A DNA stretch of 64,000 nt, from NCBI GenBank assembly GCA_017397695.1, contig JAFQIF010000066.1, forward strand, positions 28,933 to 92,932, read 5' to 3'. Within the stretch, counting starts at the first letter, position 1; each line of letters starts with the position of its first letter. Below are positions 53,958 through 62,430 of this stretch, piece by piece. The position numbers were made by a program, and so were the translations under genes. The notes below the pieces were generated by a model, which ran no database searches, was not told the DNA's origin, and saw nothing but the letters and a program-made list of their open reading frames with translations. Source of the stretch: Clostridia bacterium. GTDB taxonomy: Bacteria; Bacillota_A; Clostridia; Christensenellales; Aristaeellaceae.

Positions 53958-54039
53958 CGTTGGATTGATGCATGAATGTACAAGGCTTTCATATATATAG
54001 AATCATCCGGCTAAGCAAAAGACACAGGAGGCGATTGCG

Positions 54040-54363
54040 ATGAAATCAAAGCTGCAGGGGAGCCAGCTTACCGTTTATCTGGATGGGGAAATCGACCATT
54101 GCTCGGCAAATCAGCTAAGAAAGGATATTGAGCGTCTGATTGCGGACACAAATGTACGCAAATTGACGATGGATTTTTCATCCGTCAGCTTTATAGATAG
54201 TTCTGGCGTGGGGATGATCATCGGAAGATATAAGACAATGAATATGCGCGGCGGCTTCATGACCGTGTGTGGTCTGCATTTTCCCGTCGACCAGCTTTTT
54301 CATATGGCGGGCTTGCATAGAATTATCAGGGAAGAGACTGCAGGAGGGCAGGTAAAGGAATGA
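54040..54363 (+). CDS. spoIIAA: anti-sigma F factor antagonist SpoIIAA
   Basis: 107 residues, STAS domain. When dephosphorylated it binds SpoIIAB and frees sigma-F in the forespore. The phosphorylation site motif FIDSSGVGMIIGRYK is at 51-65, with the target Ser at 54 or 55 (S58 in Bacillus). CACAGGAGG precedes the ATG. The stop overlaps spoIIAB by 4 bases (ATGA). It is the first gene of the spoIIA operon, divergent from the PBP gene; no clear sigma-H promoter could be assigned upstream. Confidence 0.93.
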   Translation: MKSKLQGSQLTVYLDGEIDHCSANQLRKDIERLIADTNVRKLTMDFSSVSFIDSSGVGMIIGRYKTMNMRGGFMTVCGLHFPVDQLFHMAGLHRIIREETAGGQVKE

Positions 54364-54803
54364 AAAATCAGATGGAATTAAGTTTTTCTGCGCATGCGGA
54401 AAATGAGGCGTTTGCTCGTATGGTGATCAGCGCATTTTTGGTAAGAACCAATCCGATGCTAAGCGCTGTTTCTGAAATCCGTACGGCTGTCAGCGAGGCA
54501 GTAACCAATTCGGTTGTGCATGCCTATGAAGATGGAAGCCAGGAAGGATTTATCATTATGCGAGCTGTTCTTGAGGATAAGAAGATTCAGATTGAGATTC
54601 AGGACTTTGGATGCGGTATTGAAGATGTTAATAAAGCTATGACACCGTTTTACACGTCTAAGCCTGAACAGGAGCGTACAGGAATGGGGTTTTCTCTGAT
54701 GCTCTCATTCATGGATAGAGTTCATGTTGAGTCAGAACCCGGTAGTGGTACACTGGTTAGAATGTCGAAGTATTTGGGGAATGACGACCTGGATGCTGTA
54801 TGA
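54360..54803 (+). CDS. spoIIAB: anti-sigma F factor / serine kinase SpoIIAB
   Basis: 147 residues with a GHKL ATPase fold. It binds and inhibits sigma-F and phosphorylates SpoIIAA. The N-box SEIRTAVSEAVTNSVVHAY, G1 box QDFGCGIED and G2 region ERTGMGFSLM are all present, and the length matches Bacillus SpoIIAB (146). It overlaps spoIIAA by 4 bases. The sigma gene starts at or before the stop, so the three are translated as a set. Its usual contact surface on sigma-F is region 3, which appears missing in the neighbour. Confidence 0.94.
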   Translation: MKNQMELSFSAHAENEAFARMVISAFLVRTNPMLSAVSEIRTAVSEAVTNSVVHAYEDGSQEGFIIMRAVLEDKKIQIEIQDFGCGIEDVNKAMTPFYTSKPEQERTGMGFSLMLSFMDRVHVESEPGSGTLVRMSKYLGNDDLDAV

Positions 54804-54804
54804 C

Positions 54805-55350
54805 ATGAGTAAATGCGATGAAGATAAGCTAATTCTGGAAGCACAGATGGGGGTGCCGGAATCTTTGGAAAGGGTGATCATGGCGTACCAGCCCTTTCTG
54901 AACGCTTTGAGTAAGCGATTCTTTGTTGGCAAGGATGAAAGGATAGAGTTAATACAAGCAGGAAATCTGGGTATTCTACAGGCCTTAATGCGTTACAATC
55001 CTGAAAAAGAGTGTCGGCTGGTCACGTATGCGGTGCCATGGATATTGGGTGAAATGCGCAGGACACTTCGAAAGCTGAGCAGATTTGGTATCTCTCTGGA
55101 GAAACCTGCAGAAGAAACAGGCTTGTCTTTGATTGAGATGATTCAGGGAAGCGCTGGAATGGACGTGGAGCGGCTGGATTTGCGCTTGGCCCTGAAAAAA
55201 CTTGAAGGAGAGGAACAACGACTGATCTGTCTGCGCTACTATCGAAATCTTTCCCAGAAGGAAACAGCGCTTCTGCTTGGAAAGAGTCAGACGCAGATCA
55301 GCAGGATCGAACGGCGTGCCCTGGATACGCTTAAAGCATATCTTTCATAG
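54805..55350 (+). CDS. sigF: sigma-F-like sporulation sigma factor apparently lacking region 3
   Basis: 181 residues from the ATG at 54805; in-frame ATGs at 54781 and 54793 are possible because the ribosome site GGGGA at 54776 is ambiguous. B. subtilis SigF is 255. Region 2 is clear (residues about 20-90: LIQAGNLGILQALMRYNP, TYAVPWILGEMRR) and region 4 is clear (about 130-178: LEGEEQRLICLRYYRNLSQKETALLLGKSQTQISRIE). Between them are only about 45 residues against about 100 in Bacillus, and nothing resembles the region 3 segment. The gene position after spoIIAA-spoIIAB supports sigma-F. It converges on the YlbJ-like gene. Confidence 0.88.
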   Translation: MSKCDEDKLILEAQMGVPESLERVIMAYQPFLNALSKRFFVGKDERIELIQAGNLGILQALMRYNPEKECRLVTYAVPWILGEMRRTLRKLSRFGISLEKPAEETGLSLIEMIQGSAGMDVERLDLRLALKKLEGEEQRLICLRYYRNLSQKETALLLGKSQTQISRIERRALDTLKAYLS

Positions 55351-55352
55351 GT

Positions 55353-56198
55353 TCAGGAAAAAGGGAAAAGTATTGCCATCATAATACCGGCGCCCAACGC
55401 GCGAATGAGCGCCGGAATAAAGAGCTGGTAGAAGTGAATGCCTAGTGGTTTTAGTACTGCGTAGTTCTGAAAAAGAATTGAAAAACTGGTAAAGCCGCAG
55501 AGTGGTGCAATGTAAAAGAGTTTATGGCGTATAGGAATATCTGCGATGGAAAGTGCATGAATACCGCCCGAAATTTCAATAAGGCTATGGAAGAGTGCCC
55601 TCGTTATGCCGTGAAAGAAAGGTGTTTTTGTTAGCAGGCCTGCAGTGACGCTACAGCAGACGATGCTTCCTCCAACCTGCAGGATAGCGTCGATGCTTTG
55701 AGTGAGTGCAGAGGACGTTGAACCCTCTGAAGTGGGTGCTGAATTTGCTGGTTGTATAGGAAAAAAGCGCAGCAGAATATAAGTAAATATTGCGGAAAAG
55801 GCTGCGCCACACCAATGGCTGATCAGAAGTATTGAACCGTAGTGATGAGTATGCATCCATGTTGGTATAGTGCTTAGCAAAAACATCGGGCTGATGGTTC
55901 CGGTAAATGCGCAAAGCACAAGCAGCATTCTACTTGAAAGACGACTGCTGTATGCCAGAATTGCCGATGCTCCGCTTGGCGATCCGCCTGTAAGACCGAG
56001 AAATACAGCAGCAAGAGGAGCCGGAAAGGAGAGAACGCGGAGCTTTTGGCAAAGCAGGCGGCAAAAGACCATATATGGAAATAGCGTAGGCAGAACATCT
56101 GATGCCCAGATATACAGCGCATCCTCAGCAATTTTAGCTGTGTATTGCGGAAAAAGAAAAAGACAGAGGATAACACAGAGATAGATTGCGATGCTCAT
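55353..56198 (-). CDS. YlbJ/SpoVV-like membrane protein (nucleoside-recognition/Gate domain), short form
   Basis: 281 residues from the ATG at 56198, which has GGAGG 5 bases upstream on the minus strand; a longer frame exists but lacks such a site. About eight membrane segments. The segment FLGLTGGSPSGASAILAYSSRLSSRM corresponds to the conserved Gly-rich Gate motif of YlbJ and spore maturation proteins. YlbJ (SpoVV) in Bacillus is needed for dipicolinic acid movement to the forespore. It is shorter than Bacillus YlbJ (about 400). The location next to sigF supports a sporulation role, but the family call is moderate. Confidence 0.68.
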   Translation of the reverse strand: MSIAIYLCVILCLFLFPQYTAKIAEDALYIWASDVLPTLFPYMVFCRLLCQKLRVLSFPAPLAAVFLGLTGGSPSGASAILAYSSRLSSRMLLVLCAFTGTISPMFLLSTIPTWMHTHHYGSILLISHWCGAAFSAIFTYILLRFFPIQPANSAPTSEGSTSSALTQSIDAILQVGGSIVCCSVTAGLLTKTPFFHGITRALFHSLIEISGGIHALSIADIPIRHKLFYIAPLCGFTSFSILFQNYAVLKPLGIHFYQLFIPALIRALGAGIMMAILFPFS

Positions 56199-56316
56199 AG
56201 TAGCCTCCGGTTCAGTTTTGAATAAGCCTATGACGGCATGACGAGCAGATTGCCTGCTTTTATGCGCAATTCTTCGATTTTTGAGCAAAAAAAGAAGAAA
56301 AAAAGCAAGTGCCATG

Positions 56317-56346
56317 TTGCGCATGAGGTAAATGCCGTGCTATAAT
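56317..56346 (+). promoter_or_regulatory. vegetative promoter of yebC
   Basis: TTGCGC, 18 bases, TATAAT, 37 bases before the yebC start. Confidence 0.68.
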
Positions 56347-56383
56347 GACCGATGTAGCAAAATCAACCGGGAGGTTTTATATT

Positions 56384-57133
56384 ATGTCTGGCCATTCTAA
56401 GTGGGCGAATATTAAGCACAAGAAGGGTAAAGCGGATGCAGCGCGCGGTAAGATTTTTACCAAGATCGGCCGTGAGATTGCGATTGCTGTTCGTGATGGT
56501 GGCAGCGATCCTGCTGTTAATGGCAAGCTGCGCGATATTATCGCCAAGGCGAAGTCCAACAACATGCCCAATGACAATATCAAGCGCTCTATTGCGAAGG
56601 CTGCGGGTGAACTCGGCAGCGTTAATTACGAAGAAATCCAGTACGAAGGCTATGCCCCGGGCGGTATGGCGGTAATCGTGACCACCGTTACCGATAACCG
56701 TAACCGTACGGCTTCTGATATCCGTCATATCTTCGATAAGAACGGTGGTTCTCTGGGTACCAATGGCTGCGTTTCTTACATGTTCGATAAGGTTGGTATG
56801 CTTGTCATCGAGCGTAAGCCGGGCATGGATGAGGATGAGGTCATGATGGCTGCGCTGGATGCCGGTGCATCGGATATCCAGGCGCTGGATGATAGCTTCG
56901 AGGTGACCACGGAGGTCAGCGATTTCTCCGCTGTCCGTGAGAATCTGGAGAATGCCGGATATAGCTTCCTGAGTGCTGAGCTGACCATGATTCCGCAGAA
57001 CACCAATGCGATCACTGATCCGGATACGCTTGCAAAGATCCAAAAGATGCTGGAGATGCTTGATGATCTGGATGACGTACAGGATGTCTATCACAATGGC
57101 GAACTGCCGGAGGATGAGGAAGAAGACGATTGA
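56384..57133 (+). CDS. yebC: YebC/PmpR-family protein
   Basis: 249 residues from the ATG at 56384 (GGGAGG upstream). It starts with the universal MSGHSKWANIKHKKGKADA and contains the GGSLGTNGCVSYMF and YEGYAPGGMAV segments. The family was described as transcription regulators, but recent work places YebC proteins on the ribosome, relieving stalling at proline-rich stretches, as the mitochondrial TACO1 does. The acidic C-terminus (EDEEEDD) is normal. It has its own promoter and is followed by a strong terminator, so it is a single-gene unit. Confidence 0.95.
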   Translation: MSGHSKWANIKHKKGKADAARGKIFTKIGREIAIAVRDGGSDPAVNGKLRDIIAKAKSNNMPNDNIKRSIAKAAGELGSVNYEEIQYEGYAPGGMAVIVTTVTDNRNRTASDIRHIFDKNGGSLGTNGCVSYMFDKVGMLVIERKPGMDEDEVMMAALDAGASDIQALDDSFEVTTEVSDFSAVRENLENAGYSFLSAELTMIPQNTNAITDPDTLAKIQKMLEMLDDLDDVQDVYHNGELPEDEEEDD

Positions 57134-57155
57134 TCGTCTGATTAGGCTATATTTT

Positions 57156-57189
57156 CGCCCGGACACAACTGTCCGGGCGGTTTTCTTTT
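57156..57189 (+). terminator. intrinsic terminator after yebC
   Basis: CGCCCGGACA and TGTCCGGGCG form a perfect 10-pair stem with a CAAC loop, followed by GTTTTCTTTTC. Confidence 0.9.
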
Positions 57190-57264
57190 CTGCATTATTG
57201 ACTTTTTTTGCTGGATATGAAACAATAAGATAATATCAATGCGAAAGAGTGTGAGGGTGATCAT

Positions 57265-58218
57265 ATGAAAAAATCTGTCACGCTGATTGTCCCGTGTTAT
57301 AATGAAGAGGCTTCGCTGCCGATTTTTTACGATGCTGTCTGCGAAGTCGCAAAATCACTGGATAGCTATAACGTATCCATGCTTTTGGTCAATGATGGCT
57401 CGCGGGATGGGACGTTGTCTATCATGAGAGAACTCGCGGCGAAAGATAGCCGCGTGCGATATCTCTCTTTTTCGCGTAATTTTGGAAAAGAAGCGGCAAT
57501 GTATGCCGGTTTTTGTAATGCAAAAAGCGACTATGTTGCGGTGATGGACGCTGATATGCAGGATCCGCCTTCACTGCTGCCCGAGATGCTGGAAATTCTC
57601 GAAACGCAAGCGTATGACAGCGTAGCTACTCGTCGTGTGACGCGCGAGGGAGAACCACCGATACGCTCGTTCTTCGCCCGCATGTTCTATCGTATCATCA
57701 ACAAGATTTCTGACGCTGACATTGTCGATGGCGCTCGTGACTTTAGATTGATGAAGCGGGAAATGGTAGATGCGATCGTGGCGATGGGCGAATACAACCG
57801 TTTTTCTAAGGGTATCTTTGGTTGGATCGGTTTCAGAACCAAGTGGCTTCCCTACAAAAATGTAGAGCGTGTTGCGGGCGAAACGAAGTGGAATTTCTGG
57901 GGGCTGTTTAGGTATTCGATCGACGGCATTGTGAATTTTTCGCAGGCACCGCTTTCCATTGCGTCGCTGATGGGACTCTTGCTCACGATGGTGTCTTTTG
58001 CTGCAATTCTGTTTATTGTCGTCCGTAGAATCCTCTTTGGCGACCCGGTTGCCGGTTGGGCGTCGACTGCATGCATCATTCTGTTTATGGGCGGTTTGCA
58101 GCTGCTCTGCATGGGCATAATTGGCCAGTATCTAGCCAAGACATATCTGGAAGTTAAGCGTCGTCCGCATTATATTATTGCGGAAACGAATGACGAATCA
58201 GTAAAACTGGTCAAGTAA
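57265..58218 (+). CDS. family 2 glycosyltransferase, GtrB/dolichol-phosphate type
   Basis: 317 residues. The GT-A domain (about 1-230) has VPCYNEEASLP, NDGSRDGT and DADMQDPP, the nucleotide-sugar and metal-binding positions. Two C-terminal membrane helices (about 232-258 and 270-292) are typical of GtrB-type enzymes that move a sugar onto undecaprenyl phosphate. The product and the sugar are unknown. It begins 76 bases after the yebC terminator; a TTGACT box is seen but no convincing -10. rsmA follows within 20 bases. Confidence 0.9.
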   Translation: MKKSVTLIVPCYNEEASLPIFYDAVCEVAKSLDSYNVSMLLVNDGSRDGTLSIMRELAAKDSRVRYLSFSRNFGKEAAMYAGFCNAKSDYVAVMDADMQDPPSLLPEMLEILETQAYDSVATRRVTREGEPPIRSFFARMFYRIINKISDADIVDGARDFRLMKREMVDAIVAMGEYNRFSKGIFGWIGFRTKWLPYKNVERVAGETKWNFWGLFRYSIDGIVNFSQAPLSIASLMGLLLTMVSFAAILFIVVRRILFGDPVAGWASTACIILFMGGLQLLCMGIIGQYLAKTYLEVKRRPHYIIAETNDESVKLVK

Positions 58219-58238
58219 GGCCAGTGGGAGGAATCAAT

Positions 58239-59084
58239 TTGAAGCATAGAAAACATAGTGGAGAGTTTCATCATAAGCATAGCTTGGGACAGAATTTTCT
58301 GGAGGATGAGCATCTGCTGGAACAGCTTGCGGAGTTGTCTTTGGTTTCGCAGGAAGATTGCGTTCTGGAGATCGGTCCTGGATTTGGCGCATTAACCAAG
58401 CCCCTTGCCCGAAGGGCAAAACAGATCGTTTCATTGGAGATTGATCAGACGCTTCTGCCGATTCTCCATGTTGCGTTGGAGCATTTTGATAATGCACGAG
58501 TCATTCACGGAGATGTAATGAAGACGAATCTGTCTAACCTGGTTGAGGAAGCTTTTGAGGAGGGCTGTTCGCTTCGCGTAGCGGCCAATCTTCCTTATTA
58601 TATTACAACGGATGTGCTTACCAAGCTGCTGATGACACTGCCTCAAGCGAGGTCTATTGCCGTCATGATCCAAAAAGAAGTTGGGGATAAGATTCTTAGT
58701 GCTCCTGGCGAAGAAGGATATGGTCCGCTTGCTATTATGTGTCAGTATTTCTGTGACGTCAGGCGCGCAATGGATGTGCCGGCTGCGTGTTTCACACCGC
58801 CGCCTAAGGTGGATTCCAGTTTTATGGTGCTGGAACGCAGGGGGATCAAGCCGTACTCTGCCTGTGATGAAAACGCGCTGATGAAACTGATTAAGGGTGC
58901 TTTTGCAATGCGCCGCAAGACACTGGTCAATAATCTGATTGCCTGCTTCTCGCTGGAGCGCAGTCAGGCTGCAGCTGTTTTAGAGACTGTTGGCCTTGGG
59001 GTGCAGTGCCGGGCTGAAGAACTCTCCATTGAGCAGTTCTGTCTTCTCGCTGATCAGATTGCGAATGCCCTTCAGAAGTCCTGA
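58239..59084 (+). CDS. rsmA: 16S rRNA (adenine1518-N6/adenine1519-N6) dimethyltransferase RsmA/KsgA
   Basis: 281 residues with a TTG start at 58239, preferred because GGGAGG sits 7 bases upstream; the GTG at 58224 lies 5' of that site. It dimethylates two adenosines near the 3' end of 16S rRNA. HSLGQNFL is the diagnostic N-terminal motif, followed by the SAM-binding LEIGPGFGALT and the catalytic NLPYYIT (motif IV). Its place behind a glycosyltransferase rather than the usual ribonuclease M5/tatD neighbours is a local rearrangement. Confidence 0.95.
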   Translation: MKHRKHSGEFHHKHSLGQNFLEDEHLLEQLAELSLVSQEDCVLEIGPGFGALTKPLARRAKQIVSLEIDQTLLPILHVALEHFDNARVIHGDVMKTNLSNLVEEAFEEGCSLRVAANLPYYITTDVLTKLLMTLPQARSIAVMIQKEVGDKILSAPGEEGYGPLAIMCQYFCDVRRAMDVPAACFTPPPKVDSSFMVLERRGIKPYSACDENALMKLIKGAFAMRRKTLVNNLIACFSLERSQAAAVLETVGLGVQCRAEELSIEQFCLLADQIANALQKS

Positions 59085-59090
59085 ATATGG

Positions 59091-59120
59091 ACGGATACAG
59101 ATTGGCTGTATCCGTTTTTT
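59091..59120 (+). terminator. intrinsic terminator after rsmA
   Basis: ACGGATACAG and CTGTATCCGT form a perfect 10-pair stem with a 5-base loop, followed by TTTTT. Confidence 0.9.
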
Positions 59121-59143
59121 GCGTTGCTTTTTCGCCAAAAAGC

Positions 59144-59172
59144 TTTACAGCACGATGGATTTCTGCTATTGT
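59144..59172 (+). promoter_or_regulatory. vegetative promoter of the secreted-protein pair
   Basis: TTTACA, 17 bases, TATTGT, 35 bases before the gene at 59208, with a TTTGGAGGAG ribosome site following. Confidence 0.6.
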
Positions 59173-59207
59173 AACATTCGAAACGCAAACACGTTTGGAG
59201 GAGTATT

Positions 59208-60002
59208 ATGAAGAGGCTGTATGTTGCGGTGCTGCTTTTAGCACTGATGATGGGTGTGCGTGCTCATGCAGAGGATGCCTTTGCACTACGCGGATATGAA
59301 CAGAAGGCGGGATATCAGTATGTTGCGTTGGGAGAATTTCCGCAGGATGCTGATGGCACTGTTCGTCCGATTCTCTGGCGTGTACTGAGTGTCGATGATA
59401 CGCAGGCCTATCTTCTTAGTGAGTATATTCTCTTTAATAATCGTGTGCATCCGGATGACAATGAGTATATCGTCTTTGAGGCTGCGTTTAATCAGACGGA
59501 GATGTTCAAGCTGCTCAATGGTCCGTTTGAAGGGGATCCTATTCCGGTTGAGGAACAGGAGAGGTTGAAGGCACGTGAGCGACTGGGGAGAGTGCACATT
59601 GCTGAGATATGTTTTAAAGATCAAGCGTTTTCTCAGGCGGAGCAGAATATGCTGATCAGCGATGATGAATTGGGAATGGTTTTTCTTGCGACGGCAGATG
59701 ATTTGAAAAACCGCGATATGGGATTTGCTTCTTCAAAACAGCGCAGGGCATATGGAACGGAATATGCTCTAGCCAATGGTTTGTTCAAGTATCAGAACGG
59801 TACGAGCCCATACTGGACGCGAACTCAGTCGGTATCCTTTGAGTACGCAACTCGCTGTACGAAGGTCGATGGCGATCTTGGATATATTCGCTGTGTTGTG
59901 ATGAATGAAGGCTGTCGTCCGGCGGTGCGCCTTTTGCTTGAAGGTCTTGAGCCTGTCGGCGGTAGCGGTACGATGGAAGATCCCTATGTCTTTGCCAGGT
60001 GA
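59208..60002 (+). CDS. secreted DUF6273-like protein
   Basis: 264 residues. A signal peptide is clear (about 1-21, cleavage after HAHA). The body resembles DUF6273 domains, which are common in Clostridia surface proteins: an ILWRVLSVDDTQAYLLSEYIL segment, a middle part with many Asn/Gln, and a C-terminal PYWTRTQSV and RPAVRLLL. The fold is thought to be lectin- or sulfatase-modifying-like, but the function is unknown. It has its own promoter and lies 3 bases before the PIG-L fusion gene, so the two are probably cotranscribed and secreted together. Confidence 0.72.
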   Translation: MKRLYVAVLLLALMMGVRAHAEDAFALRGYEQKAGYQYVALGEFPQDADGTVRPILWRVLSVDDTQAYLLSEYILFNNRVHPDDNEYIVFEAAFNQTEMFKLLNGPFEGDPIPVEEQERLKARERLGRVHIAEICFKDQAFSQAEQNMLISDDELGMVFLATADDLKNRDMGFASSKQRRAYGTEYALANGLFKYQNGTSPYWTRTQSVSFEYATRCTKVDGDLGYIRCVVMNEGCRPAVRLLLEGLEPVGGSGTMEDPYVFAR

Positions 60003-60005
60003 TGA

Positions 60006-62375
60006 ATGATGAAAAGAGTCTTGATGTTCTCGCTTGCATTTGCGCTGGTGCTGTGTGCGGTTGGGGCTTATGCGCAGGAAGCGCGCGATATTACTGCGGA
60101 GTGCAATCCGACCTCTCCGGGCCGCTATACGACCAATCTGTATGATCGCAAGTACACCAGTTATTGGAACAGTCGTGAGCAGCGATATCCTTATGTGGAG
60201 TTTACGACGCCCGAGGGGGAAGAAGCGGAGTATCTCTATATCTGCTTTGGCGACATGCCTAAGGGCTGGGCGATTGAAGAGGAGGTCGGCGGTGAGTGGA
60301 AGCTGCTGATTGAAGGAACGTATGATTATCATCATGTTTTCCTTGATCTCAACGGCAAGACGCATTTTCGCCTGATTGATACCTCCGGCAGAAACACGCA
60401 GTTCAAGATTAACGAGATATTTGTTTTTACCGAGGGAGAGATCCCGGAATGGGTGCAGCGCTGGGAACCTACGCCGGAAAAGGCTGATATGCTGGTGCTT
60501 TCCGCTCATCCGGATGATGAGTTGATTTTCTTTGGCGGTACGATACCGACGTATGATACGGAAAGGGGCATGAATGTTGTTGTCGCATACATGTCCTATT
60601 CCAATACAACGCGTCGCAGTGAGTTGCTCAATGGTCTATGGCTGATGGGCGTACGCAATTATCCGGTGATAGGTAATTTCCATGACACATATTCCCGCAA
60701 GCTGGAAGACGCCTACAAGCGTTGGCGCAAGAACGATACACGCATCTTTGTCACAGAGCTTCTTCGTAAGTATAAGCCGGAAGTCGTCGTTACCCATGAT
60801 GTGAATGGCGAATATGGGCATGGCGCGCATAAGCTCTGTGCCGACGTAATGCAGTTCTGTGTCTCCAGGTCCAATGATCCGACATATCTTCCGGAGATTG
60901 CTGCACAGTATGGCACTTGGGAAGTCAAGAAGCTGTATCTGCATCTGTATCAGGAAAATCCCATTGTGATGGATTGGCATATTCCGCTTGTATCTATGGA
61001 TGGAAAAACCGGATTGGAACTGGCACAAGCAGCATATGAGCTTCATGTTACGCAGGCAACGACAGACTTTGTTGTAACGGATGAGGGTGAGACCAGCTGT
61101 GCGCAGTTTGGTCTGGCGCATTCTACTGTGGGCACAGATGTATTTGGCGGCGATTTTTTCGAGAATTTGGAGTGGAAGGCTACGCCGCGTCCGGATGGTA
61201 CGACGCCGGAACCAACACCAACTCGCGCGCCGACGCCTACACCAAGTCCGACCCCGACCCCGACACCCAGTCCTACGCCCACGCCAAGTCCAAAGCCGAC
61301 TCCGAGCCCGACACCAACGCCTACCCCGAGCCCGACACCGACTCCTACGCCGAGTCCGACGCCGACTCCCACGCCAAGTCCCACGCCAACACCGACTCCG
61401 ACACCCAGTCCTACGCCTACGCCCAGTCCAACACCGCATCCTGTGCATGAAAAGCCGGTAGTAGATATCACGTGGCCGGAAGACGGACAGACGAAGGATG
61501 ATAAGGGGTATTTGAGCAGCGGCGAATATGTGTATGAGAATGAGGAACAGGGACTTTGGTTCTATGCCTCTCCAACACTCGTCGTCCGTGTTGACCGTAA
61601 GTTTGACAGTGAAACTGTGCTGACATGGTATGAAACGCATATCTTCTGCGATCCCAGTGAGGAGCGTGTCGGCGCAATCCTTTATAATCCTGAAAAACCA
61701 CAGAGTAAGCATGTTCAGGCTGCTCAGATTGCCCGGGAAAACCAGATTGTATGGGGCTTTAATACGGATTACTACACGTACCGTATGGGGCGAAAAACCA
61801 TAACGGGTATGGTGATTCGCGATAAGGAAGTGTTTTTCAATCGCGTTCCGGAAGCTAATCGCGCTCAGTTCCCGAACCTGGATACTTTGGCAATGAACGA
61901 GGACGGCAGCTGGGCGGTTTATCGTTCAGACGAGTTGACTGCAGACGAGTATCTGCTTCGCGGTGCTGTGGACGTCTTTTCCTTTGGACCGTACCTTGTG
62001 CGGGATGGGGAGATCAATACGTTTGCTACTGAAGGAATGAAGAATGGCAAGACGGAGCAACCGCGCTGTGCGATTGGCATGATTGAGCCGGGGCATTATT
62101 ACGCGATGCTTGCAGAGGGCAGAATCCGAAATGTCAGTGTTGGCGTTACCATTCCGTTCATTGCTGAGCATATGCTCAATGCCGGATGTGAGATGGCGCT
62201 GAATCTCGACGGCGGGCAGACAGCAGTGATGACATTCATGGGTAATCAGATTTCACGTATCGGAAAGTATTCCGGAGGGCGAACCAGCGCTCGCGCAACG
62301 ACCGAGATCATTGGCGTTGGACGAAGCGAACTAATTGACCCGACGCAAAAGCCGCTTTATCCAAAGCTTCCATAA
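60006..62375 (+). CDS. secreted fusion of a PIG-L/LmbE deacetylase and a NAGPA-type phosphodiester glycosidase
   Basis: 789 residues. A signal peptide (about 1-24) is followed by a beta-rich region (25-155, discoidin-like in appearance). Next comes a PIG-L/LmbE domain with AHPDDE at 167-172 and [10 protein letters not shown] further on, both metal-binding, the type that removes acetyl groups from GlcNAc conjugates. A Thr/Pro/Ser stalk (about 399-485, repeats of PTPTPSPT) leads to a NAGPA/DUF2233 domain (about 490-789) with NLDGGQT at 733-739, the signature of N-acetylglucosamine-1-phosphodiester alpha-N-acetylglucosaminidase. The substrate, probably a cell-wall or mucosal glycan, is unknown. 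The start may be the first or second Met. Confidence 0.85.
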   Translation: MMKRVLMFSLAFALVLCAVGAYAQEARDITAECNPTSPGRYTTNLYDRKYTSYWNSREQRYPYVEFTTPEGEEAEYLYICFGDMPKGWAIEEEVGGEWKLLIEGTYDYHHVFLDLNGKTHFRLIDTSGRNTQFKINEIFVFTEGEIPEWVQRWEPTPEKADMLVLSAHPDDELIFFGGTIPTYDTERGMNVVVAYMSYSNTTRRSELLNGLWLMGVRNYPVIGNFHDTYSRKLEDAYKRWRKNDTRIFVTELLRKYKPEVVVTHDVNGEYGHGAHKLCADVMQFCVSRSNDPTYLPEIAAQYGTWEVKKLYLHLYQENPIVMDWHIPLVSMDGKTGLELAQAAYELHVTQATTDFVVTDEGETSCAQFGLAHSTVGTDVFGGDFFENLEWKATPRPDGTTPEPTPTRAPTPTPSPTPTPTPSPTPTPSPKPTPSPTPTPTPSPTPTPTPSPTPTPTPSPTPTPTPTPSPTPTPSPTPHPVHEKPVVDITWPEDGQTKDDKGYLSSGEYVYENEEQGLWFYASPTLVVRVDRKFDSETVLTWYETHIFCDPSEERVGAILYNPEKPQSKHVQAAQIARENQIVWGFNTDYYTYRMGRKTITGMVIRDKEVFFNRVPEANRAQFPNLDTLAMNEDGSWAVYRSDELTADEYLLRGAVDVFSFGPYLVRDGEINTFATEGMKNGKTEQPRCAIGMIEPGHYYAMLAEGRIRNVSVGVTIPFIAEHMLNAGCEMALNLDGGQTAVMTFMGNQISRIGKYSGGRTSARATTEIIGVGRSELIDPTQKPLYPKLP
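61206..61440 (+). repeat. low-complexity Thr/Pro/Ser-coding repeat
   Basis: An in-frame run of ACN-CCN-AGT/AGC-CCN triplets coding for [15 protein letters not shown] stalk between two domains. The third codon positions vary (ACG, ACC, ACA), so it is an old, selected linker rather than a slippage tract. Confidence 0.85.
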
Positions 62376-62385
62376 GCCTAATATA

Positions 62386-62425
62386 GAACAGCCCTTCGCG
62401 TATTATGACGTGAAGGGCTGTTTCG
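62386..62425 (+). terminator. hairpin between the convergent fusion gene and the membrane-protein gene
   Basis: AACAGCCCTTC pairs with GAAGGGCTGTT around a 15-base loop, then TCGG. It lies 11 bases after the plus-strand stop and just past the minus-strand stop, so it may serve both. The T-run is weak on both sides. Confidence 0.6.
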
Positions 62426-62430
62426 GTAAT

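Noticed and set aside
53983..54003. Sigma-H-like promoter before spoIIAA (AGGCTTT and ATAGAAT)
   Set aside because: The -10-like ATAGAAT fits sigma-H, but the -35-like box has a mismatch and the spacing of 7 bases is far too short.
57198..57234. Promoter before the GT2 gene
   Set aside because: TTGACT is good, but the only -10 at correct spacing is AACAAT and the better GATAAT is 25 bases away.
61206..61440. Possible CRISPR-like or satellite repeat
   Set aside because: The period is one to a few codons, in frame with a long coding sequence, and there are no unique spacers.
61043..61471. Gly/Val-repeat frame on the minus strand
   Set aside because: It is the reverse of the Thr/Pro/Ser stalk repeat of the PIG-L fusion and not a separate gene.
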